Part shown: positions 48,352 through 58,790 of the stretch, one piece after another
Numbering within the stretch: the first letter of the stretch is position 1
Layout: each line of letters starts with the position of its first letter
Source of the DNA: Boswellia sacra
Lineage: Eukaryota; Streptophyta; Magnoliopsida; Sapindales; Burseraceae
Assembly: GCA_013180625.2 (NCBI GenBank)
Contig: SNVD02015012.1
Coordinates: 32,658-96,657 of the forward strand
Reading direction: 5' to 3'
Length of the DNA stretch: 64,000 nt
The notes under the pieces: generated by a model
Told to the model about the DNA's origin: nothing
Database searches by the model: none
What the model saw: the letters and a program-made list of their open reading frames with translations, nothing else
Translations under genes and position numbers: made by a program

Positions 48352-49002
48352 ATGGAGAAAACACCAATTCGGCGATTCCAAAATATATGCGTATTTTATG
48401 GATCGCAATTTGGTAAAGATGGAGAGTTTACAACAGCAGCTCTTGATCTTGGTAGGACATTAGCTACGATGGGTATTCATTTGATTTACGGAGGGGGTAG
48501 TCTTGGGTTAATGGGGTGTGTGTCGACAGCTGCATCCTTAGGAGGAAGCAAAGTTCTCGGCATTATCCCTAAACCATTAGCTGTACGAGATATCGTAGGC
48601 AACACCATAGGGGAAGAGTTACAGGTTTCTAGTATGCATGAGCGTATTGCACATATGGTCATTAAATTTGATGCATTTATAGCTTTGCCCGGTGGTTATG
48701 GTACATTAGATGAGATATTTCAAATCACCTCTTGGGCACAGCTAAACATCCATCGGAAACCCATTGGTTTGTTCAATGTCAATAATTTTTTTGATGGTTT
48801 GTTGTCTTTTCTTGATCAAGCAGTAGAAAAAAACTTCATCTCACAGTCGCCGAGGCAAATCCTGGTTACAGCTTCAACTGCAGGGGAGTTAATTGACAAA
48901 TTACAAGCATTCGTCTTTTCGCCTGATCCAACAATAGCTCGGATAGATTGGTTTGGAGAAGGCAATAAGAGGCGTAAACTGGATTTTACGCTCCATCTGT
49001 AA
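48352..49002 (+). CDS. LOG: LOG: cytokinin riboside 5'-monophosphate phosphoribohydrolase, retroelement-borne
   Basis: 216 aa, intact, intronless. The ATG at 48352 (MEKTPIRRFQNICVF) is chosen over an upstream in-frame TTG because it gives the normal LOG N-terminus and length. Nucleotide-fold motifs ICVFYGSQ and YGGGSLGLMG (residues about 11-60) are followed by MHERIAHM with its conserved Arg (near residue 100) and the catalytic loop LPGGYGTLDEIF (PGGxGTxxE intact). LOG enzymes release free active cytokinin bases from nucleotide precursors in the cytosol. Plant LOG genes have several introns; a continuous ORF between LTRs implies cDNA capture or a non-plant origin. The diverged partner at 25939 shows the cargo is older than this insertion. 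Activity is predicted, not proven. Confidence 0.92.
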   Translation: MEKTPIRRFQNICVFYGSQFGKDGEFTTAALDLGRTLATMGIHLIYGGGSLGLMGCVSTAASLGGSKVLGIIPKPLAVRDIVGNTIGEELQVSSMHERIAHMVIKFDAFIALPGGYGTLDEIFQITSWAQLNIHRKPIGLFNVNNFFDGLLSFLDQAVEKNFISQSPRQILVTASTAGELIDKLQAFVFSPDPTIARIDWFGEGNKRRKLDFTLHL

Positions 49003-50642
49003 TCTCTATCTGTTGGGTTGCTTGATTTTCGTTTGCTTTCTCTTTATTGTGTTTATTTGAGTTTTTTTTTATGTCATTTCTTTTGAGTTTTTCAGGTTGT
49101 TTCTTTCACCCCAGGTAATATTTTCTAATCTTGGCTTTTAGAGTGGTGGCTTAAAAAGTTCAAGTTCTCTTGAAACGCATTCTGGAGTTCTTTAATCCAT
49201 AATGGCTGAATAAAGAGGCTAACTTCTAAACTTTTTAGACCCATTCTAACTTAATTGTTTTTGTTTGCTAACTTGTTGGACTTTGTTATTTTATGAGTAA
49301 GTTTAGTTTTGTAATTTAGAGTTGTTATGTGTTTTTGTCTTTATCAGTTTCGATTCAAAAAAAAAATTTGTGGAAAAACCTGAGAATGGCAGAATATGGG
49401 GTTCCTTAACTCTTGAAACGCATTCTCTCTAAATATATCTGTAGTTTGTTTATTTTATGTTGTTTGAAGTGTCTTGTTTCTTGTTTTATTTTCATAATAA
49501 AGGTATATAGGCTGGAAACCTTAAGTCTGCGGGCTACTGGTCCTAAGGATTGTTGAAATATACAATCTTGACTCAGGTGTAATAACGCCACGTACCTCTT
49601 TTCTTGCATTTTGTGGGTCGATGATAAGATAATGATTGAATTAAGAATAACTCTTGGAAAATGATAAATGATGCATGGATCTGTGTGCTTGAAATGTTTA
49701 TTGGTTTTCGCTTTGCTTTTGATTCCTTGCACAACATTGAGCACTGAGCTATTATTCACTGAGTTATTTGTTCACTTAGAGAAAGTTTATGTAATTTAAA
49801 TGTTTCTTCAGAATTCAATGAATTCTAGAACCTGTTTGATGGTCACTCGAGGCGAAATCCTAGGCTGTGCAATATTGGAGAAATGATTTAGGCCATCTTT
49901 GGACCGTTTGAGCCTAAATAGCCAACCTTGATTGAAATTGATCCCTAGTTACCCCTTTGAGCCTTTATAAGCTTTTTTTTTTTCTGTTAACTCACTAAAA
50001 AGATTTCCTAACCCCAAATGAATTTTTTTTCAAACAGTTTGTCCCTTATCTATGAGCATGTAGATCATTCACGACTAAATTTTGAGTTATGTTCTGGTTT
50101 TGGGAAGTTAGAGGAGGTTGGGATGTGTCATGAGCAATGCAAGTGAGTTCTATTATGTTTGAAAAAAAAAAAAAAAAGAAAAAAAAGCCAATCTATACTT
50201 ATCGTCCACGTACTTACACATTGAGGACAATGTGTTGTTTAAGTGTGGGGGAGGGGAAGTGTAATAAAAAAAAAGAGAAATAAAAGAAAAAAAAAGAAAA
50301 AAAAAGAACAAAAGAAGAAGAATAAGAGATCTATACCCTTAAGTTTTCTTAAAAAGAATGAAACAACAAAGTGTGGGGGTGTAGTTTTCTTTTGTTTTCT
50401 GCAAAAAAAAAAAAAAAGATTAAGTGTTCTAAATAAGTTTGGGGGAGTAACCTGGTGAATTGAAATGAAGTTGTGTTATAGGGTTAAGCTCTACATAATC
50501 TTGAATGATTTATGTGTTTGTGGATGATTTGAGCCAAATTATTATCCTTTATCATACCTTCACCCAAGCCAAACGTTACAAGCTTAATAAAGTCCTACTT
50601 GATCCTTGGTGTTGTGCATGTCTACATTAGTGGAGAGTTTTG
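49003..50642 (+). other. 3' UTR of element 2 with repeated polypurine-like tracts
   Basis: No gene. 'tcttgaaacgcattct' occurs twice (49165, 49411), as in element 1 (26845). CACATTGAGGACAATGTG (50217) precedes gtgtgggggaggggaagtg (50241-50259), and further G-rich tracts lie at 50371-50380 (gtgtgggggt) and 50439-50447 (tttggggga). Long A runs occur at 50161-50186 and 50266-50310. The normal PPT/LTR junction is lost with the start of the 3' LTR. Confidence 0.65.
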
Positions 50643-51943
50643 GAGTTTTGGAGGAACTTACACCAAAGTGAAGTAAAACCCTTCATTTTCACCTCTGCTA
50701 GTCAACCATCTTCTCGGATTTAATTGTATTGATATACAATGAACCGGATAACATGTTATATACCGTTGGAAAGCTCTCGAAGTCTATTTTCTAGAGAAAT
50801 TTATGGTTCATAAATCCATTCAGTGTACCGAAAGTTATAACAAAACAGTGTAAGAAGTGTAGAACAAATGACTGTAGCATATATAATACGGGACACTGTA
50901 GCAGGTTACTGTAGCAGAGTATATAAACACATTTTAGGGTTTTATTTGAAGAACTTGAAGAGGGGGAGAACGTGTTAGAGGCTGCATCTTTGGATTTCTC
51001 TCATCTCTTAGAGTTCTTGAAGGAGATTGAAGGCTTGGAAAGAGGAAGAACTACAAATCCTAAGAGATTTCATCAGATTTGCTAAGTTTATCATTTCCCT
51101 TTCCTCTTCTGGAATTTTTATGTATTGTATTGTATTTAAGATGTTTTTGAACATGTATAACTGAATCTGAATTGGTTGAGGGTGATTTCAAAGCCCTTGA
51201 TATGGTTTTTGTGAGTTGATTGTGCAAGAAGTTGTTATCCAATTCTCTAATTGAAGTTGCTTGTATTCTCCCATATTTAATGCTTATGATTGCTTGCTGA
51301 TTGTATTTGAATGGCCAACTGAATATAATCTGGTTGTTGTCTATCTATAGAGCTAGACTAGAAATCTTGATCCGTAATTGTCTTGAATTTCTAATCCTTA
51401 GTAGCAAAATTGTGATCAGAGATTGCAATTGGAGAATACAACCTAAGTTAAATAATCCGAGCTTGTGTGTTTATTGCTTAGATCAACCTATCTTTCTTAT
51501 CGTAATGCATCCATTGAATTAAATTTAGAGAGCTTGTTCTAGGTTGTTTAATGGATAGAGATTAAATAAAGAGCCTGTTTTATTTAACAACAAAGTAAGG
51601 AAAGATTGGGATAACAGAGCTTGTTGTTATCTACGGTTGATAATTTCAATGGTGTAATTGGATGACAATTCTATGATTAATTAGCAAACCCATATCTTGT
51701 GGCAGAGAAGGATCCCTTAATCAGGTTTCTTTCATTGATTTTTCACTCCATTTTACTTTGTGTTATGTTATTGTGCATTTACATTAATATTTCATTTAGT
51801 TAATCCATCAACAAAACCGCCCATTTATTCTGTCGTTGCTTTTGAATAACAAATTCAATTAGAATCAATCCTCGTGGGAACGATATCTACTTATCACTTT
51901 ATTACTTGTGCGACTAGTATACTTGCTAGTTTCGAACGCATCA
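50643..51943 (+). repeat. 3' LTR of Athila-type element 2 (5'-truncated)
   Basis: 1301 bp matching 43304-44609. The first ~103 bp present in the 5' LTR are absent, best explained by a deletion after insertion. Confidence 0.9.
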
Positions 51944-52008
51944 ATTTATAACAATAATGTTTACATATTATAGAAAAACTTCCTTACTTTTAGGGCATAT
52001 CTCTAACA

Positions 52009-52687
52009 ACTGCTAATGCAATGGACTTGTTCTTTTTGATTTGTGGCATGAAGGTTATTTCATATGACTGTAGTGATCCCAACAACTCATCAATTTTTCG
52101 CTTATCAAGATTCTGAGTGTCAGCAATAATCGTGGTTTTGGCTTGTTATTTTTTAGGTAGTGATAGTAAAATCTTTGAAATAACATCTGAATCACTATAT
52201 GTCTTTACTAACAAGGCTACAACATTTGTTATTCGCAATGTCTTGTATAGAATTCTACAATTGTCTCATCTTCTTGCATTTTGAGTTTATTGAATTGAGA
52301 GGCAAGCATCAAAATTTTAGTTGTCTTGACTAATGCAATCCCTTTATACTTGTTTTGGAGTCTTTCCTATGCATCTTTGGCTGAAGTGCAAGAAGAGATA
52401 ATACTAAATGCCTTTGGATTGACTGCATTGAAAAGCGAATGAATAGCCTTGGAATTTTGCTGTACAAAATCATAGTCTTGCTAATTCCAAGCTGATTCTT
52501 CTTTCATAACTCTAACACCTTTTTGATTAACTTGAGTAGGTGGACTCAAACCATAAGCTACAGTTTTCCATGCCCTCTCATCAATTGCTTTAAGGAAAGT
52601 CATCATGTTAACCTTCTAGTACCCATAATTACTTTCATCGAGAAGAGGTGGATGACTGATTAACCCTCCGTGCTTATGAAATTCCAT
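52009..52687 (-). pseudogene. SIRE gag N-terminal part
   Basis: Minus strand from an ATG at 52687: MEFHKHGGLISHPPLLDESN, then TFLKAIDERAWKTVAYGLSP and later KIDELLGSLQSYEI and KNKSIALA. This is the copia gag of the SIRE type. Internal stops (around 52480 and 52150). Breaks at 52009, where the solo LTR sits. Confidence 0.82.
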
Positions 52688-52727
52688 AGCTTAAGAATAA
52701 TGACAAGATCTACACAAGTATGTTAAT

Positions 52728-52746
52728 GCTCTGCTCTAATACTAAT
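52728..52746 (-). other. Primer-binding site of the SIRE element (tRNA-iMet type, decayed)
   Basis: Minus-strand TTAGTATTAGAGCAGAG next to the LTR end at 52747, matching the copia tRNA-iMet PBS with a few changes. Confidence 0.7.
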
Positions 52747-53586
52747 TGTAAGTTTTGAAGTTATAGATTTGGTTACGTAAAACAAAACTATAGCAGTTAT
52801 GTAAAATATAACAGACATAAATGAAAATTGCATAGAGGAGTTTTTACGTGCTTTAGCTTAATCAAGCCTACATCCACAGGCAGCCAAGCTACAATTCATT
52901 ATGATGTTCACATTTACAATTGATGATTCCCTCATTCACTCATACTCACCGATCCCATATAAACATATGCTCTAATCACTAAGAACTCTATCCATAGTAA
53001 CGAACTTCTTTACTTGCTGCACTTCCCACAATTTGAGTTCCTCTCAAATTGTATTACAATACCTCAATAAGATAACCACACTCTTTAGTAAATATGAACA
53101 TGATAATGATCACTACAAGAAAAATGATCATATTTGACGGTTTTTGGCCGCCACCTAAGTATATATTTGGCGGTCTTAAAAGCGACACTAATGGCACCGC
53201 CAAATATGCTCCATTTGGTTGTTGGTCAAAATGCCAAATATGTATCCGATCATACTGCTCGCATAAAAGAGACAAGTATAGTTTCCCATAATGCTGATTT
53301 GAGATCCATATTTATCACTTTTCATCTTCATGTGCTTATATATTTGTCACATATCAGTCAAATATAGTTTGTAGCGAACTTATATTTGCCATTTTTTGGT
53401 CAAATATAACTCATTTTAATAGTCAAATTTTTTGAATTTTTTTATATTTGGCGGTTTCTGGCTGGCAAGTATTGTTGATTATAAAATTTAAAAAAAAAAT
53501 ACTTGACCGTAATTAGCCGCCAAGTATAATATATCAAAAAATAAAAAAATATAATACTTGGCTATTTCATACCCGCCAAATATTTT

Positions 53587-53609
53587 ATATATATATATAT
53601 ATATATATA
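53587..53609. repeat. (TA)n microsatellite
   Basis: Perfect TA run just before the foldback. Confidence 0.9.
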
Positions 53610-53624
53610 GAAATTTGATTTTGA

Positions 53625-53827
53625 AAAAGTGCATAGTAATACATCAACTTCATTCATTACATTAAATTTCTCGTACAAGCACCAATACTTCAATCAATAA
53701 CATTCAACAAACAAACATAACCACTTTTTGGTTATGTTTGTTTGTTGAATGTTATTGATTGAAGTATTGGTGCTTGTACGAGAAATTTAATGTAATGAAT
53801 GAAGTTGATGTATTATTATGCACTTTT
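53625..53827. repeat. Near-perfect foldback, 99-bp arms, 5-nt loop
   Basis: Left arm 53625-53723 and right arm 53729-53827 are inverted copies with one visible mismatch (gcatagtaat against gcataataat), separated by ctttt. Transcription would give a long hairpin RNA suited to Dicer processing. It lies in the left subterminal region of the CACTA element. Confidence 0.93.
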
Positions 53828-55413
53828 ACTCTACCTAAAATGCACAAATTCACAACAAACACTAATCCTCCAATCAATCACATTTAACAAGTAAATATAA
53901 CCCCTAGGCAAACAAATCAAGCGGCAAAATAGAAAATATGTTTAATCAAAAAATTAATTATTAGAATAAAATCATCTACATTCTTACCTAGGTTCTATCG
54001 TTCCTACTGTTTCTTATTTAATGGTTAAGTTTGGAAATGTTTAACAAAGTCCTTAAATTTAAGAAATGCATACTTTGTATCTTTTGTTACATTAAACAAA
54101 TTTCTTATAAAACAAGCATCAATCATCCAATCAATCATATTTAAAAAATCCATGTGGCAAAGAAGTAAGCATAAAAAATTTTACTCTTTCCCAAATCCAT
54201 AATCACAACAAGAACCAATCCTCCAAACAATCATATTTAGTCATACATCACAAATCTACATAGCAAAAAGTAAATAGAAAAGACTTTACTCCAAAACCAC
54301 TATTTCTACAAGTACAGGAAGCACCAATTTTCTAACCAATCACATTCAATCATATATAAAAAATCCAACATAGAGAGGAAATAGACAAATATACAACATG
54401 ATTGCAAACACATGGACTTGCAAATAGAAAGAGAAAGAAGTCACACCTGTAAGGCAAAAAGCTAGTCTCAATTGTTGGATCTTTGCCAAATTTTCTAGGT
54501 TCAAACCTCTTAGCTTCTCTTATTTCTGAAGCAAAATTATTAATGGTTGTGTGAGGAACAAAGACAAGGTATACAAGAACAAGTTCAGAATCCAAAAGAA
54601 GTAGTGTCCAAGTTCAAAAGTAGTATCAACTTCACAAATTCCAACTTCCAATATCAGGACTTTCATTGAAGTAGAAATGAAATAGAACAATTTATTTATA
54701 TTTATTTTAAGGAAATTAGGTATGTAAACCAATAGAACAATTTGAGAAGCATCACTAATAATTTGTATGTTTTTCACATATTCTTTCCAAAGACAAGGTA
54801 TACACTATTTCAATATGGTTATTTTATAATTAAATGATTGCTGAAGCCCAATAATTACATGATTTTATGTCGTTATAGTCTACATATTTCATAATGATCT
54901 AATGTTTATGTAATTTATTATATATTTCAATAGATTTTTTTCCAATTAAACTACTTTAGCATTGTTATATAGAAATAAAGTATGCTAGGATTATGCATTA
55001 ACATTGCGTTGAAACAAATGACAGCTATGCACAATGATTTGTTCTCATGCACCATAGGATCAATGGAACTTTATTTGTTCTTTTAATATGACTAAAATAA
55101 TAATTTATACATGTTTTTAGCTACAAATTACTTGCAGCAATCCTAAAGGAAAAATGCTAAAATTATAACTAAACCATTCTAAAAAAATGATAAGCATAAG
55201 AAGAACAATTCTCACCCATAAATAGCCTATGTAGTTGGCACACTTCTTTTCTGTGTGACCCAAAACAAATCAGATTTTTGCATGCTATATAGCCCTGGGT
55301 CAATTATAATAGGCTTGGCTCTTTAATGCCTTTGGACTATAAGAAAGTCTTATGATGAATTAGACATAGAATTACATATATCTTTTACATTGTTTCCAAA
55401 CCATTCACAAAGA

Positions 55414-55454
<41 letters not shown>

Positions 55455-56014
55455 GGAGAAGTAAAGGAAGAATGTCACCAGCTAAAAAGAAATAAATAAA
55501 GGAACTTTTATATAAACCTAGGCAATCTTGACTTTACTAGCAAATGCAGTTTTATATACCTTATTGAGTTTTCTTTAACTATAATTCTTTGTTAACACTA
55601 ACCACTCTTATACTGAAATAGAACATTTTTCTTAATAAAACATTATCAAACTATGCAAGATAGAAGCACCAAATTCACCTATACCAATAATATATATAAA
55701 AAAAACCAATCCTTACTCTGTTTCATTAATTCCGCATTTATTCTGTTTTCAAGTATATTCAAACAAACTAATTAATCATGTTAATATTATAAGATAGTTC
55801 AAAGAAGAACTAGAGAATCTTATCTTCAATTTCTTGGCCAAAAGATATGAGGAATCAAAAATTCTTAAACTGAGATTTGATTTCCAATAGAAAGAATCTT
55901 TATTTTATATTCATATGCCACTTGATCTAGTAGCTCTGTCAACGAACAAGATGGATAATCAAAACAAAATAAAGCTCAATAATGACGTGCATTATTATAA
56001 TCTAATGATAATCC
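53828..56014. other. CACTA interior, left part
   Basis: AT-rich. A 30-codon open stretch on the minus strand (ASEIREAKRFEPRKFGKDPT, about 54440-54540) could be a captured exon but is not recognised. An (AAT/ATA)n run lies at about 55415-55453. Otherwise nothing supportable. Confidence 0.4.
55415..55453. repeat. (AAT)n microsatellite
   Basis: About thirteen repeats of aat. Confidence 0.95.
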
Positions 56015-57427
56015 TGATAAACGCATGAAAGTACACTCTTAAGCATAAATAATTAATGCTAATTGGACAATATTATAAAGCTTTTATGATATTTTAGCAT
56101 AATTATTTTGCTTATGCCTCTTTTACATTTGTTTCATTTCTTTTGCATTTTCTTTAGTCTTTATCTTGAAATAAAGTATTATCCTTAAATTGTGATTAAT
56201 GGAAATCATTTTTTTCAGGTTTAATAAAATGGACACAACTCTCAATCTATAGATCAAAATGGAAAGATTATTGAACCTGGAGTAACATGTCTCAATTTTA
56301 CACAAAGTTGAAGAACAATCAAAAGCCTAAATCCAACATTTGATGGGCCGAAATTGAGACACAACAAAACCAAATTGTAGTTGTTTCTCAGCCCGACCCA
56401 TGTCCAGTATTTGGGCCATATCTCAGAGAATACTTGTCCAAATTGCATGAATCTGGTGGCCCTGGAAAGCTGAGATAAAATTTTACAACTTTCTTGTTTT
56501 TCAGAAAGCCCAATTCGGTCCATTTAGTAGTCAAAAATCAGCTGCAAGTTGGTGGCCGCCAATGTGGAAAAATTGGTGGAGGTTTGGTATAATAGTTCCA
56601 TTTCATCACCTATTTAACGACAACTTGAGGAATTGAATGGGCGGAGAGAAAAATCATTTGAGTTCACATTTTATCATTGTATATTACAATTCTCTCTTGT
56701 ATTTTCTCTTTAGAAATGATAAGAATGAATTGTAAGTTAGGCTAGAACTCTTGGTAAGGCTAGAGATGAACTTGTATGTGTAGTTTATCTATTTCTCCAC
56801 TTTCATTCTACCTCAAGGGCTATAAAGATTGTATGTTTGTTTATGTGTTAAACTCTTTCTCATCTTGTGATTTCTTTTTAATCCAGAAATTATAATTCTC
56901 AATTTCATATAAATTCAGTCTACTTTCTTTATGTGATTTATGTTGAATTATAATTGTTACTGGTAGTTTCGTTTTATGAGTTAGTCCTTTACTACAATAT
57001 TGTCATGTGATATATTGTCGCTCTTGGATAACTTATAAGGATGAATGTTGTTGGTAAATATTGCTTGTAAAGAGTTTATGCATATCAAACACATGTGTTT
57101 ATCATTTATGCTATACTATACATATTTTTCGATTGATTATTTGGGATGTGAAACTTTCAATTGAGTTATAATTATTAAATCAAAGTGGGGATTAGATTTA
57201 TAAAACATATAAGTGATTCTCGATGCCTTACTTCTTAATTACCATCGATTGTTTCCAATTATTAAACATTGAATTTTTTTGGAACTAATCACTTCAAAGT
57301 TAAATTTTACATTTTTATTATCTTTTTAATATTTTTGTTTTACGAACCTCTTTTATCGAAGGCCTCCTTGTGGATTTGACACCTCAACGTATACTACAAT
57401 AACCGCGGTATATTTTGGGCGTAAACA
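56015..57427 (+). mobile_element. Solo LTR, Athila-like family, nested in the CACTA element
   Basis: 1413 bp with perfect AATCC duplication (56010-56014, 57428-57432). It starts TGATAAACG and ends GGGCGTAAACA. Its middle part (ggtttaataaaatgg, 56216-56230) aligns in outline with the LTR at 18204 (ggtttgataaaatag), so it belongs to a related but distinct family. Confidence 0.88.
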
Positions 57428-57432
57428 AATCC

Positions 57433-58159
57433 CAAACTAAAATTATTATTTATTAAAAGCCCAAGTAGGTGTATGATTATTTAATGTCTATATTTTTTAG
57501 TTTTCAGCTTTCTTACATCTTATACAAAGTGGACTTTCCACTAGGTACACAATTCCTAACTTTTTAATTTTAGAAACCAAATAGAGGACAGCTTCTAATT
57601 GCTAATAAATCACTCATCCATGTCTTACAAGCCTTGTGGCCACACATCAATAGCAAAATGGTAAATTTCTTGACAAGAAACTAAATCAAATTTTTTGTTA
57701 TTTTCAACTATTTTTTTATTAAGTGTTTGCTTTTAATTCAACTAATTCTCAATCATTCAAAAATTAAATTAAATCTGATCACACAATTGCAAACTAGGTT
57801 AATCAATTAAAAAATAAGTAAAAAAATAAATTTTAATACACCAAAATCTCATTCATTTTCACATAAATAAATAAATTATATGTAATTAATGTGATCTCAA
57901 TTGATACATACATGAATTCTCAATCTCAAGATTACATGATTGGAAGAACTTGATTTTCCTATCTGGGTATTGGCTTCCATGGACATCAACCTCACATTGT
58001 TTGTCCAATATAGATCAATCCAAGATTTAACCAACACTAAAATTATTTTTTTAAGAAATTAGCATAAAACTATCAACATTACATGACCCACAAAATGTTG
58101 AAGAGATCCATAACAAATTGAGATGTAAAAAAATAAGAAATAATCATATGATAATAAAC
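57433..58159. other. CACTA interior, right part
   Basis: AT-rich, no clear gene or repeat recognised. Confidence 0.4.
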
Positions 58160-58440
58160 CACACCCACCTCTAGACAAGCAATCGTGAAGCCACCTATAT
58201 CACCAATTTGCAAAATTTTCAATTTGTACCTCTTACCCAATGAATGAGCCACTATCACCTCCTGCCATGAACCTCCCCACTAACCAATTAATTTAACAAA
58301 GAACACCTAGTAAGAATACTAACTTGAAGAAATCATAGCCTAATTAAATTGTATCCAATTTAGCCCAATAACAAGTTACATACCTTCCTTCCATTAGACC
58401 TACGTGATGCAGCAGCTTGATAGAAAAAAGGCATTGGTGT
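58160..58440 (-). pseudogene. Possible captured exons of an unidentified host gene
   Basis: On the minus strand, a GT..AG pattern joins 'AASRRSNGRK' (about 58390-58425) to a second block reading WQEVIVAHSLGKRYKLKILQ and IGDIGGFTIACLE (about 58185-58290), followed by another possible GT donor. Exon-like, but I do not recognise the gene. It lies next to the ATP synthase fragment and could be part of the same capture or a different one. Confidence 0.3.
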
Positions 58441-58514
58441 TGCTGACTATGAAACCAAAGCTTTTTTTGGGACTTAGAATTTCCTATAAAAAGATGATTG
58501 TGGGTGCATGGGTT

Positions 58515-58790
58515 TTCTAGGATTTGACAAACCTCCCTAATAGCACCCTTCCAATAAACTTATTAGTGATTTTCCCACACCACCTTTCTTGGATTCAGAT
58601 TTAGGAGAAGAAGGTGATGCTGAAGCAACAGCTGCAGCATAGTCACCCATACTTGAGAGGAAGTAAGTAGATAGAGCAACACACATATGGTGGAAGGTGA
58701 GGTAAGGGAGGAGTGAGAGAAGGGGGACTTGGAGGTGGATTGGTGAAGAGAATAGCAGAGGAGTATGGATGTGAGTCTACGTGAAGCCAT
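58515..58790 (-). pseudogene. ATPB: Captured 5' fragment of mitochondrial ATP synthase beta-subunit gene
   Basis: Minus strand from ATG at 58790: MASRRLTSILLCYSLHQSTS, a typical mitochondrial targeting start for the beta subunit. After one frame change it reads YAAAVASASPSSPKSESKK, GGVGKITNKF and, after another small shift, GAIREVCQIL, which corresponds to the GKIT..F-TG-GAI..VCQ region where mature F1-beta begins. Only the presequence and first ~15 mature residues are present. It sits inside a CACTA element, a class known to capture gene fragments. The order of recognisable blocks makes the call fairly firm despite shifts. Confidence 0.75.

Larger units (their letters stand above)
43201..51943 (+). 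mobile_element. Non-autonomous Athila-type element 2 carrying intact Cys-rich and LOG genes
   Basis: 8.7 kb, plus strand, with perfect target duplication ATTTA (43196-43200, 51944-51948). LTRs start TGATAGG and end GAACGCATCA. The tRNA-Asp PBS is intact. Contents: gag C-terminal half plus protease in one ORF, no RT, RNase H or INT, then the Cys-rich ORF, 67-bp repeats and LOG. LTR halves are nearly identical, indicating recent insertion. The 3' LTR lacks its first ~103 bp. It must have been mobilised by proteins of a relative. Confidence 0.92.
41496..52008 (-). mobile_element. Solo LTR of a copia-like element, split by Athila-type element 2
   Basis: Ends TGTTATAG (41496) and CTCTAACA (52008) are inverted matches. 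The minus-strand start TGTTAGAGATATGCCCTA is typical of a widespread copia LTR type. Without the nested element it is about 1.77 kb and non-coding. It interrupts SIRE gag between KNKSIALA and SSSSKTKE. No matching target duplication is visible (GAGGA against ACTGC), so an end may have been altered. Confidence 0.6.

Noticed and set aside
48352..49002. LOG as an ordinary host gene
   Set aside because: It is bracketed by matching LTRs with perfect ATTTA duplication, has no introns, and has a sibling in another element.
50243..50458. Lys-rich ORF near the element 2 polypurine tracts
   Set aside because: Product of long A runs; no conserved features.
53054..53367. Small ORFs at the CACTA left end
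   Set aside because: They fall across the terminal repeat and subterminal motifs in all frames; no protein signature.
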